In this document: piece by piece, positions 26,801-38,169 of the stretch
How the letters are laid out: every line of letters begins with the position of its first letter
Numbering within the stretch: position 1 is the first letter of the stretch
Source: Dipetalonema caudispina
Taxonomy: Eukaryota > Nematoda > Chromadorea > Rhabditida > Onchocercidae
Reading direction: 5' to 3'
Length of the DNA stretch: 64,000 nt
NCBI GenBank assembly: GCA_013365325.1
Contig: JABVXV010000012.1
Coordinates: 496,001 to 560,000, forward strand
Notes under the pieces: model-generated
What the model was told of the DNA's origin: nothing
Database searches by the model: none
The model's input: only the letters and a program-made list of their open reading frames with translations
Made by a program: the position numbers and the translations under genes

Positions 26801-29800
26801 TTTAGAAAAATTGTAAACAGTATGGAAATTAAAGGAGGGAGCAGAAATACGAAATAAAAACAAAGCGAACAACAAAATTATCCAGTTTCTTCTTGCTACT
26901 GAAAGTTATGGGAAGACGGGCAGAGACTGCACTTTTCAAAATTAAAATTCCGTGTACAAATCAAGGTTGAATTGTTGACTAATGTAACTTCGAAATTTTG
27001 AGGAGAATAATATGGTAATTTTAAATCTAAATCAAAAATAAAGCAATGTTGCAATAAAACTTATTACAAATTTAATCAGAAAAAATATGACCAATGGGAT
27101 TGTGTCTTATTTTTTAAAAATACTTTAAAAACAACATATTTATATCTTTGAAATGAATTTCGAGGATATATTTTTGTACAGATAATGTTAATGCAATGAA
27201 TAAAGTGCTGCTAGTAAGATCGCTTTCAAATATCTTTTTCAGGAAAGAAACTAAAGTTTAAAGTAATCTGCTGAGATACAAATCTCTGAATTGAGTAAGA
27301 ATTGTGTTTTTCTAGCAGTGACTCTGTTAGATATTCTACTTGTTGATGGAGATACAAAAAATAGACAAGAAAATCCTGGAAAATCCCTTAAAATGTGAAT
27401 TGGGATCCGGCACCTCATAACTTTGCTCACCAAATAATGTCGCTAATTATTATGAACCATTAAGATCGAAATTTGATAATGAGATGGAAAATCAATAGGT
27501 TGGAACTAGACTGAGAATATACGAGTCTAAAAAGCTATCTTGGACTAAATGATACTTGTGATGAGAGTATGGATCCATGTAATCAAACTCCGAAAGAAGC
27601 GAATGTAAGCGGTATCTCATCCCGATTGAAAGTTCTCAAATAACGGCTTTAATTCGTTTGTATTTTTGAAATACGTCAGTCATGCTGCAAATAGTTTATA
27701 GGCAATTTTAGGTCAGTCGAGACTTTCATCTACAATTCTTATCAAGTGATAAGTCTACCACTTGAGATTAATATCTAGTTGTCTCTTATAAATTATCATA
27801 TTCCATGTCAGCTATCTAGAATTTTAATTCTAATAAATAACTTATTAGATAAATTGATCATAATAGAGAATTTTGAACAAAAAATTGAGAAGTTTTATTT
27901 TGAGCTTCAAAAGATTAGATTTGATTATTCCTTATTCTGTAGGTTGGTACTTCCATTATTTGCTTAAGTGATTAATCGAGAAGTAACTAAATGGGTTTCA
28001 AGTTAATGGGTAATTAAAAGAGAACAGAAAATAAAAAATAAAATTTAGACCAAAAACAAAGACCGAAATTTCCAATTGTCAATTTGTAAGCATCTAGCAG
28101 TAAAAAGAAGGTCATGGCCCATTCTTTCACGCGTTTAGAAAGGAAACAAAAAAGTTGCTGTCAACTAATGCCGCAAGAAAAAATATGATTGGAAGTCAAT
28201 TCAAGATAAAATCATTGTTACGAACAAATAATCGAAATCGAAATTTGTAATTTAAGCGGTTGGAAACATATTTTGTAATGAAATTATTTCGGGTTTTTTC
28301 ACATTTAAAAATTTTGGAAAGTAAATAAAAAATTTTTATTGAAACTTGAACCAGTTGGAATTAAATAAAACTGTGAACTCTGTGAATAAAATGAAACTAC
28401 AAGATAGGTAGAAAAAAAATTTCGATAAAGTACATTTCTGAATCTTCTTGGAAAATTTCGTTCATTCGATCTGTCACGTAACTCTTTACTGTTTGTATTT
28501 TATTCATTATGATATTTCAAGACGAAGTTTTGTTACCTCGAAAATTCCACCATGTTGCATACTTCATTTTTCATGATTCTTATTCAAAAGAGAGAAGATT
28601 GGAAAAAGACACGTGTTAGTTCGATTAGGATTTGCTAATTTTAATTCAGGTGAAGTGAAAATTACCGGATTCTGATGCTCCAGAGATACTTTCAAAGGAA
28701 CAATCGGAGGCTCCATCTTCTGAGTATTGGTCGGAGGAACATTGAATACAGAATGTTGGAATTTGTTATATTCTGTATTTTCGGTTATCGATGGTTGCCA
28801 AATTCGATGTGTTATATTGCCTCCCGTCCTAAAATTATTCATTTTTGTTACAATTCAAATGTTTGAAAAATTTTTTCAGGACATAATTATTAAAAAGAAC
28901 TTTGATATATGGTGATCTTGGTAGAAGTGAAAGAAATGGGAAATTTACCAAGGTTTAGGTGTACAGGCAAGTTGGTACATAAGAAGAATGACTGTGGGTT
29001 AAATTGGAATGTTCGAATGGGACGAGCGCAAAGGATGTCTCCTAGTTGAGCTGAGCGAAAATTTTTCAAAATTAGGGCAATGCATGTGCTGCTCACTTTT
29101 ACACTTGCCATGTGTGAGATTTTGAAAAATTTCCTCGAAAATAATGACACCCACCTCAAATGAATTCTAACAATTTTTTGTCAAAACATGAAACCCGCTG
29201 TTATTTTCTCTGTTCTGCCGTTTTGACGTAACTGCCATTAAAATCATTCCGTAAGCCTCTTATGAATAATAAATGAAAATCAAAGATATTTCACGTAATT
29301 CGATAAATCAGTATAGCCCCTAAATCTCGACTATTGTGAAATTGGAAAATAAAGTCAGAAATTGGTCATTGGTACTTTGTAACCACTAGCTTAACCGATC
29401 AACATTAAAACCTTAGCTCTCTAAATTGGAGGTTGAAAGATCGGTAATAGTTCCAGTGTTGCATATTATCACTCCTTCTTGTCTTATATTATAATATAAA
29501 ATAAAGATATAAAATTGTGTGATAATGAAAATTGTTACCACTATTGATGTCAATGCTTTGATTGATTCTAATTAATTTGATCACTTACCTATGTACAATC
29601 AATTCGACTCTATGCTCCGTTTTTGACAATAATTGCTTTGCCAATTCAACATTTAAATTCTGATGACCTTCAAGTTCTACTAAAATATCGCCATTTAGCA
29701 AGCCAGCACGATCAGCTAGCGAGCCTCCGATTACCTGAAGAAAATTAATATCGCAATATAAATATATTCGATCGAACTGAAAACTTTAGCTATAGTGACC

Positions 29801-31267
29801 ACTTTTGAACTCTGTTTATGTAGCTTTTTTTTAACACAATTTAGTAAATTATCAGCACGATTGATATCGGAGAACTCGAGAATTCGACTGCTGAAACATC
29901 GAATAAGTTAGCACTTGTCACTTGATCTGCATGGTAATATCTTTTAAAAAACCTTATGACCGACGATATATTTTCCAAGCCTTTATTTATTTATTCCTAA
30001 ATTTGTTTACTCCTTTAAGTTTTAAAATTGATATGCACTTGAAAGTGCGATAAATACGGATGAAACTCCACTGTCAGGGGAGGAACAGAAAATGAAATTC
30101 TGCATGGTGGAATTGTTAATCAGAAATGTGACTTCAGCAAAGGAAAAAAAAAAAACAATTATTTTCCCTGTCTATATTATGATATCTGCAATGACTAAGA
30201 AATAAATATAAAGAAAGTCAAATAATCAACAAATACTTTCTATCCTGATGTTTTCAATAAGCAGAAACGTGTGATGCATTTGTATTAGTCATAGGTGATC
30301 AACTCATCATACTAACACTTTTTTTTTTTGTGACATTTTATCTTTATGCGTTGGATTCTAGAAATTAAAATGGTCAAATTTTTTTTTTTTTGAAAGATGT
30401 TATGATAGAGTAAAGATGCAATGTAATTGTAGCTCAACCGTTCTTTATGCAAAGGATTGTTACTAATATTTTTGCTGAAATGTAATACAGTCACGTGGTA
30501 GCTGCGTAGTTGGCAAGTAACCTATCTGGATCATCGTTATAACGGAAACCTAAAAAATTCACAAAATTCGTTTTTTTCATTTATCGAATTCCTTCAGTTC
30601 TCCATTTTTCATTTCCATTATAGATTTGATGAAGTGCGTTTGAAGGGAGGTATTATAAGCTCTTGGCATACAGACATAGTCATGAAAAAAGACGCTTTTC
30701 TAAACAACCAGTTTGTTCTAAAATCAACAAGGATAAGATGCTGGAAAACTGAAAGAATTCAATAAATGCAAAAGGATTAAGATTATGTTAATTTTTTTTG
30801 CCTTCACCATGAGGCGCAGATTTTAATCATCATGCAACAAATTTTAGGTATATTAAAATATTTTGCTTTTCTGTTTTTAAGCTTTAAAGTGCATCTAATT
30901 TATGATCTTTATCAAATTTACTGCTATTTAGGGAACTTTTCGTTTCAGCAATCTTTTTTACAGAATAAACCTTAGAATCCTTAAGATCTCAGGTACAACA
31001 CAGATTTTAGCAATATCTACAATAATCTGCTCAAAAGTTTGCTTAACAACGATCTGACGATAAGATCACAATACAAAACATGAAGAAAATGAAAAGTTGT
31101 CATTAATGAAATTTAAAAACATTTTGAATTATCATTTCTAACTTCTAGGACTAATTAAGTGATAATTATACATTAATGATGGCGAGTTCAGGTCCAACAT
31201 CGAAGCCCCATGGTGTGCCCATTTGGCCGCGCGACATGCGCACCGTCACCATTTCTGCCTGAGCCAT
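17896..31267 (-). CDS. alp-1: ALP/Enigma protein, PDZ-ZM-4xLIM (long isoform)
   Basis: Actin-cytoskeleton scaffold of muscle dense bodies/Z-lines in the family. Fourteen exons join in phase: 31267-31172, 29734-29589, 28828-28666, 26640-26483, 26043-25910, 25710-25641, 24436-24248, 23702-23577, 22523-22429, 19312-19180, 18988-18802, 18586-18466, 18326-18211, 17970-17896; about 602 residues. The PDZ domain (residues 1-85) has the TPWGF carboxylate loop. The ZM motif appears as YNSPMPLYSPQTAAEQYLQ. LIM1 (about 248-305) begins CFIC; LIM2 (429-487) begins CEDC; LIM3 begins CAKC; LIM4 begins CVSC and ends FYAKNGAPYCKLHA. The intron after 18466 starts GC, not GT. Exon 22523-22429 can splice either to 19312 (this model) or to the alternative terminal exon at 21992. 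Confidence 0.92.
20689..21992 (-). CDS. alp-1: Alternative terminal exon of alp-1 (acidic tail isoform)
   Basis: A 1304-base open exon inside the intron between LIM1 and LIM2. Its acceptor (attcacgcag) is in the same phase as the LIM2 exon, so exon 22523-22429 could join either: Gly-Asp-Val here, or Val-Asn-Arg with LIM2. This would give an isoform of about 826 residues with PDZ, ZM and LIM1, then a 433-residue hydrophilic tail with KWRKLPSPKRYLLRGEEK, a Gln run and many Glu/Asp-rich blocks. It ends at a TAG at 20689-20691, with AATAAA hexamers (minus strand) about 200 bases further on (20469-20482). An open frame this long in such AT-rich DNA is not expected by chance. I recognise no domain in the tail. 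Worm alp-1 is known to make short ALP and longer Enigma forms; whether this tail is conserved is unknown to me. Confidence 0.75.
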
Positions 31268-32316
31268 TGCTGCTACAATATCCGCTAAAGAAAATTTGAC
31301 CACCGAGCTATTCTGAAAGTTTTCTGAGAATTTTAGAAATATCTAACCGACTGCGAAATTTCGAAAAACGTCGAAATCAAAATCATAGTAACGGTTTCAC
31401 ATCCTGAATAATAAGTTGCAGTAAATTATTCAAAGCATCGTCCATTGCTTTTTATTCTTTTTTTTTTCTTTTGTCAGCAGTAACGTATCAAAAACTACGA
31501 ATAAAAAATGTTCAATATCTCAAGAATGAAAGTGAATGCTGGAAATACCTCAGTAAACGTTCCCTTTTCTCAGCAATGTTTCTCACTTCCACTTTGTTCA
31601 ATCTTCGCGTTTTTTCGAAAGTGTAAGCACGGAATTTTGAGACTGAAATGCAACAGAGGGAGGGAAGAGGGGAGAGAGAGGGTGGCTTTAAAAAGTACTC
31701 AACGAAGGATTCACGAGTTCGGATAATATCCAGAAATTTCAGATGAGCACTAAACATAAAATTATCTACATCCATATTCAAATACCGTTTATTATTAAGT
31801 TCGACATAAAAAAATCAACATCAGCTGGTATTTATAGTGAATCATACCTATAACAGATATGGTGAATGAATAGCTGGGTTAGCTCTTTAATATTCTTTAA
31901 TTCAAATTTCAGTGAGATTTTCTGTCATCAGAAGATCCAATAAGATTTGAAGCGAAAAATGTTATATCTTCTAAGCTCTGATTACTTCATTTTTAAATTT
32001 AATTTCATTATCATCGCTTAATCATCTATCAAGTTGGATATCATAGATGTTATCATAATGAATCCTCAATTATCATTACAATCATCATCATAACATGCTT
32101 ATCAATAGATTCCAGATAAATCCTGTAATTCCAATGGCCAAGAGAGGACGATTGGAAGGAAATATTAATCTTGTAGTTGACAGCTATCTCTAAATGACAA
32201 AGTACGAATGGAAGCAATACTCCCAGTTCTTCCAGCATGGAATAAGCATACCGAATAGCGGTGTACCACAACTTTCCACTCCTCCTATTGCATATGTATA
32301 AAAGCGCATTCTGTCC

Positions 32317-32402
32317 GTGTTGTGTGTGTATGTATGTGGGTGTGTGTGTGTGTGTGTGGGTATGTGTGTTTGGGTAGGTGTGTATAGGTGTGGGTGGGTG
32401 GT
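32317..32402. repeat. TG-rich microsatellite
   Basis: Imperfect (TG)n tract interspersed with TATG and TGGG units. It creates a spurious minus-strand frame encoding a His-Thr run. Confidence 0.95.
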
Positions 32403-35172
32403 TTAACAACCGTAAGATGAAAGCTAAACAATCATCGGAAGAGGATGACGTTGTGATTAAGCCGCCAGTTTCATTTATTGATGCAAAATCAAATAATACA
32501 ACGATATTTATTTGATTCAATAATTATTATTAGATAACCGTTGGAATCTTTGGAAAGACTGAAAAAGTAATGCTTGAAAATTATTTATTAATAATATTTC
32601 CAGGCTCTGAACTTTTGTAATTTCCTAAGAAAAAATGAGGAAGAAAGAATAATTTGAGCATAGTACAGTTAGAATGAATAAAATGTGTGAAGCATTTATT
32701 TGCATAACACTTTACGATATTCTTTGTTCACTTTTCACAGTAAAATAACTCTAATTCATGCTGGGAAATTTTATTCATCTTTACATCCTGGGATTTCCCC
32801 CATGCTTATTAAAATACGGTATATCTAAAGGGTTTTGATCGATCGTAATCGATAGGTCACAAGTAGCATCAACAAACGCTTAAAATTGTATACAATAAGA
32901 AGGCAATAATTTGAAATGGATATTTTTATGTCGAGAAAGCAATAAAAATATCTAATCTAAATAATTTAGAACTCGATTACTTAGTTGACGATTTTTGACG
33001 ACATTTTGACACATAAATTCGGATACCAAATTCTACTATGGAATGTTTGTTGAAGCGTGCTAATTACTATAAACAGATGTCGCTATTTAATATAAGGTTT
33101 TTGTATGCTAATCACAGCGAAAATTTACTTTGCTGTTTTGGGGTTAGAAGTTAGTGACATTATTCCTATTAAAAAATTGCTAGTTTTTTTATATATCAGA
33201 TATCCAGTGAGTTGAAAAATGCTGGCAGTGATATTCAAATCATGCATTCAACTGCCAGATGTTGCACTTACAAATTTCAAATATAGACTCATCTCTAAAC
33301 GAGGTTAATTTAAATTAATTTGAAAAGCTTGCAATGGATAAATAGCGAACAGCCCAACGAAGCATGTATCGTCGTCAGGTAGATAGGACATAGAAAGATC
33401 CATTTGTCTTTTCGGCTTAGTTGTTTTTATATTTGACATTATAGTTAGTATATTAATAAAGAGGTAAACTATCCTCATATTCGACCAACCTAATCGATTA
33501 GAACAAATATGTTGTAAATTCGTATGACATAAAATTTGCTTTTAATGGTAATTTAGTCATTATTACTAAAGCAAATTTTCGTTCAACCATATAGTTATTA
33601 ATAAACTATTAGGTTTCTACTGACATCTTCAGAATAATATCTCAACTAACTGTTCGAATAGTTTCACAAAACTTTGTGCTCACATAATTTAACTCAATTT
33701 AGAGAACTTATTTCGAATATTTTAATTACAGACGAAATGAATGCGTATTCTGCTGAGAAAATCTTTCAGCAAGTGAAAGATTTTATAGATGAAAGCAAAA
33801 GTTTGAACTTACGGATGTGTATGTGTATGTATGTATGTTTGTGAAATGATGGATAGGGAAGGATATTAAAGTGGGTGGTTGTGATACAATTCATGTGGGA
33901 TACATGGAAGTAGGAAGAAGTGAGGAAGAGCTGAAGACAGTCTCGGCGATTAGAGTGGTTGTTGAAAAGTTTATCTAACAAACAACAGACTCGTTGTTGG
34001 AACTATGTTCTGTTCGAGTCTTTCAATGCGATATATTAGCGATTCTTCATATAAAGGTTAAGAATTGAAAATTGGAAGATGTGCATATCATACTATAATT
34101 TTTGAAATGTGTATATTAGGGGAATGTCTAAACAGACCAAACATTCCAAACAATCGAAATTTGTATTTGTCAATCATCAAATTACTCGTTAAGCTTTGAA
34201 TAATCACAGCTAAATGAAACGTTGGACTTTGAAGATTTACAAAATCATTTCAAAATTTTTGAAAAAAAGACAGAATCAAGCTCAAATTTAAATTTCGGAT
34301 TGAAATATCAAACATTATGATAGCATAACGGCAAGGTTATCAATTGTCATACCATAACTGAGCAACGAATTAAAATTCGAAGCACTTACATAAACGAATT
34401 AAACACAGTATATATTGCATTTTCATTCCGAATCTACTCGAACCAATTTAGTCTTAATAATTTCGCAAGCGATTTCTCTATTAGGTAAATAACAACAAAA
34501 AAGGATATTATTAATCAAACTAAGCAAAAGTCGAAATGTGCATGGAATTCCTTTTCATTCTATTTGTGATGAAATATATTGATATTGATTGCTCATAGTC
34601 ATTTTAAATGATTTCCTTAAGATAATAAATATATTGAAGACAATTTTTTTTTCTTTTTCATCATTCAAAGTACAACATTTTGTGTAAAACTTATAAACAT
34701 ACATTACTTAGGTAATCTGATTTGTATCACCTAGGGGATTACCGATTCCATCACATTAAAAACTGTTAATGAAATTAAGTTTCATGTTAGAACAACAACA
34801 TGTCAGGAATCAGATTCATCACAGGGTGTGCTTTCCTTCATATATCCATCATATGCAATGAATGTAAACACTATAAATGATGTGACAAAATGATGATTTG
34901 GAGGAGGAGATTGAAGATTACGAATTTATACAAAATGACGGCATATTTGAAAAATTTTCGGTATATTGGTAGCATTTGAAATCGTTGCTGCATGCAGCAG
35001 AGAAAAGAAGACTGCTGGAATAAATAAATGAATACATCAAAGGATTGAAAGGTTGCTGAAAATTTGAAACTTAACAGCTAGGATAATAAGATTAGCTTGG
35101 TTTGAGGAGCAACAAAATGGGGAGTTTGTACAGAGTTAAATAGCTCCGTCCGATGGATTTGTATTTTAAGAA

Positions 35173-35649
35173 ATGAGCTTTCGCAGCTGTTCCTCTCTAT
35201 ACATCCAAACAACTGCATCCAGCTATGCATCATTACAAGTAAGTGCTTATAAGTCGAGAACTAGCTCTCGAGTTCTCTTCTCTACTTTACATCATCCTGC
35301 ACTACATACAACAATATTGAATTTTTGAATGCTCCCCAAAAATGTACACATAGCTTAAAGAATTTCTAGTTTCACACTACCATATTTTATTCTGTTCTGG
35401 TTACTTTCTAGCGTTAGCTTGATCTGCACAGTCTGTTTGCTAATACTATTAGTTTTTGATTTGATGGTTTTCTTCTGTTATCCGCATAGTTCAGTTTAAG
35501 TTTTGCTAAAAATATGCAAGCAGTACTTGAAAACTTCTTTGTTCAACATCATCATAGCTTTCATTCAGGGACATCTTTATCTCGGGACAACAAATTTCGA
35601 TTGACCTCCACCACCTCCACAAGGAACGATGTTGCATTATGTCACGAAG
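35173..35649 (+). CDS. Candidate 5' exons of an unrecognised gene
   Basis: Exon A (35173-35238) starts ATG, encodes 22 Ser/Tyr-rich residues (MSFRSCSSLYIQ...) and ends at a consensus GTAAGT donor in phase 0. Exon B (35490-35649) follows a catag acceptor in phase 0, encodes about 53 residues including AKNMQAVLENFFVQHHHSF and RDNKFRLTSTTSTRNDVAL, and ends at GTATTA in phase 1. The amino-acid mix is unlike the surrounding frames, which are dominated by Asn, Ile, Phe and Lys. I do not recognise the family and could not place further exons: the rap gene lies downstream on the other strand. Exons this short can arise by chance, so this is only a candidate. Confidence 0.25.
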
Positions 35650-36731
35650 GTATTAATCATTAACAATTTTATGAAGATGGAAGTAGCATTAGAGAGGCTT
35701 GCATCGTCTAAGCTAGTATGAGAAAATCAGTCGAATTCTGAGGTGAATACTACCAGAATCAAACATTCTGTTGCCTTGAAGGAAATAATTATCTTTATAG
35801 ATGCTTAACGATATTAAAATTTCAGAATATCAGTAAGAAAATCGAAGAATATGAATTATAAATTTCTAAACACTCATTTGACCTAATTGAAAACCAAGGA
35901 TTATTCAATTCATCTTTCTTATTGAACTTTTATTCCAGGATCAAAAGCACGAACCTGATATTTTCTTTAAAAAAAGAACTTGTAAAAACTAATCAATTTC
36001 ACTGAGTATAAAAATTCCTTTCCTTTTGATAAGTCTATTACATAGTAGAAATCATAATTGAACTTTCGCGTAACTTTCAAGGAGTTTTTCATGTTTAGGA
36101 CTGTTTCATCATTTAGTAATCATGATTTCAGTTCTCAGGAGAGTTCCAATTTGATATTATTATTCAAGTGACACAATTTTTATTGTCCCAAATTTCTATT
36201 TATAATCATAAAAAAGTCATAAAAAATGTTATGCGATATTCTCAATGGATCAAATGAACAGTAATTTGATAATTCGAATGAAGGGAGGAGCGATGATCCA
36301 TGACGGATTGAAATAACGGTTAACTTCGATAACATTCTTAAAATCACTTTAAAAGAAATTTAGACAAAAAGTACTGATTTCTTTCAGTAGGCAAAATCTA
36401 ATTAATTCTGACCGACCGGAATTCAATTGAAGAAAATGAATCGATTTCCTTAAAAATGAACATTATTATTATTATTAGAAAACATCCATTTCTACACAAA
36501 TGTTAAGAAAATAACTATATGAAGAATAGAAAGTAAAGGCGCATAAATAAAGAAATAGGGCAAAGGTCATGGTTTGGGTAGCTAAAAGTTTATGAATTTC
36601 AACTGGATCAGTTGTTTCTTTAAAAGTTGCACGAAATATGAAATGAAATGATTTGAGAACTTGGAATGAAAATATTTCTTGATCGAGAGGATGAAGGATT
36701 TATTTTTTTCTGAATCTTAGAATGAACTAAT

Positions 36732-38169
36732 TTACATGAAGCAACACATTGATCTGCCGTTATCAGCATACCATTGTCTGCGTTCTTTTTCCAGTTGGTG
36801 AACTGTTAATTGCCCTTCGATCCTAATTTGTTTTACGATATCTTCAAAGATCTGTAAAATTGGCGCTCTTATCTGAATTTTGAAATGCAATTATGAAAAT
36901 TGGATTTTTATTCAAGAATTGGAATTATCAATAACTTTTGGATGAATCCCTCTAATACTTCAGTTTTAGGATATGCATCAATTTTTCTATAACCAGGATT
37001 CTCACTGTGCCGGTAATCGGAAAAATTTTAAATGCCGGCCACTTTTGAAATCGATTTAAATTAAAACGAGGAATAAGTAGATAAGTATGCAAACCTCAAT
37101 GACGTGGATATTATTTTTAGCTGATGCTTCACAAAATGTTGAATTGTATCGAGCTGCATATTGTTCACCATCGGTTCTTGATACTTCTCGATTCTTGATA
37201 TCGTCACATTTATTACCAACAAGAATTAGCGGAAACTGAAACTTATAGATTACAGGACATTTGGTATGGTTCTTTGATCTAACTTCGCTGAAATATTTCA
37301 AGATCAGTCAATGCAGTGCTGAAAATCTCATTAAACACTTAAACTAATGAAATTCTTAATTTTCATGGTATTCCTATAAAATTCTAGACTTAATATAATT
37401 AAAAATTTCTGTTTAAAATTTGAGTAAGTATTTGGAGAAGCACCGACATGATATTTTTGTCGAACTCGCAATAAATTTTGAAATATCTCAGCCGTGTTTG
37501 TAAGACTTGCTGCATCAGTAATTGAATACACGACAATAAAGCCATCGCCATTTTTCATGTATAAATCGCGCATTGCTGTAAATTGTTCCTGCAAAAGTTG
37601 ACTTACACTAAATTCTCAAATTCTTAAATTCGAATTACATGAATAAATGTTTTTCCCTGCACTTCACTAACATTAATTTCGTGACAAAAATTGACTTCAA
37701 GGATTTGTATCAAATATTGTTTAGTTTGTGCTAATCTGTCTTACATTATCATATCTGCTAAAAACAAAAAATATTATTTAGGCGAATATTGCCAATCACT
37801 TTTTTCAAATCCCATATTTTGAGCATTTCTGTCTTTTGAGTGAAGAATTAGTAATATAAATAAATGAAATCAAAACTTATAGTTCCAGCGGTGTCAAGGA
37901 CTTCCACCGTACAGGTTATTCCGTCAACAACAATTTCCTTCTTATAACTATCTTCGATTGTTGGATCATATCGTTTTAAAAATATGCCTTTCACTAATTG
38001 TGCTGTCTGCAATTTGACGGGATTATTAGAAAACTGATAACAAAAAAAAAAAAAAAAAAAAACTCAATAATCCAAAGGACTTTACCAGAGCACTTTTCCC
38101 AACACCTCCACTTCCAAGTAAAACAATTTTATATTCAGGCATAGGTGTAAATTGCACTCGGGTTGGCAT
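36732..38169 (-). CDS. Rap-family small GTPase
   Basis: Ras-superfamily switch protein of about 203 residues, five exons: 38169-38086, 38006-37881, 37588-37448, 37235-37095, 36851-36732. The P-loop is GSGGVGKS (19-26), the effector loop YDPTIEDS (41-48), and DTAGTE at 66-71 has the Thr in place of the Ras Gln61 that is diagnostic of Rap. NKCD (125-128) and EASAK (153-157) complete the guanine sites. The C-terminus is CCFM, a CaaX box whose Met favours farnesylation. A ten-residue N-terminal extension precedes the usual MxEYK start. Exon 2 ends with Thr70 immediately before ATAAGT, where GTAAGT is expected. The exon 3 donor (GTCGGT) is also weak, but gives the exact Rap length. It resembles Rap1 more than Rap2; it may be a nematode rap-3-like paralogue. 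Confidence 0.9.
38042..38062. repeat. Poly-A tract (21)
   Basis: Uninterrupted A run in the first rap intron; on the coding strand it is a T tract about 35 bases before the exon 2 acceptor. Length may vary between assemblies. Confidence 0.9.

Larger units (their letters stand above)
31268..36731. other. Gene-poor spacer between alp-1 and rap
   Basis: AT-rich DNA that should include the alp-1 promoter (right of 31267) and the 3' UTR of the rap gene; a minus-strand AATAAA (forward tttatt, 36699-36704) lies 28 bases past the rap stop. It contains a TG-rich microsatellite at 32317-32402 and two plus-strand exon-like segments at 35173-35649, described separately. Confidence 0.5.

Noticed and set aside
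32053..32520. 155-codon minus-strand frame
   Set aside because: It runs through the TG microsatellite, which supplies its His/Thr repeat; no domain or splice context.
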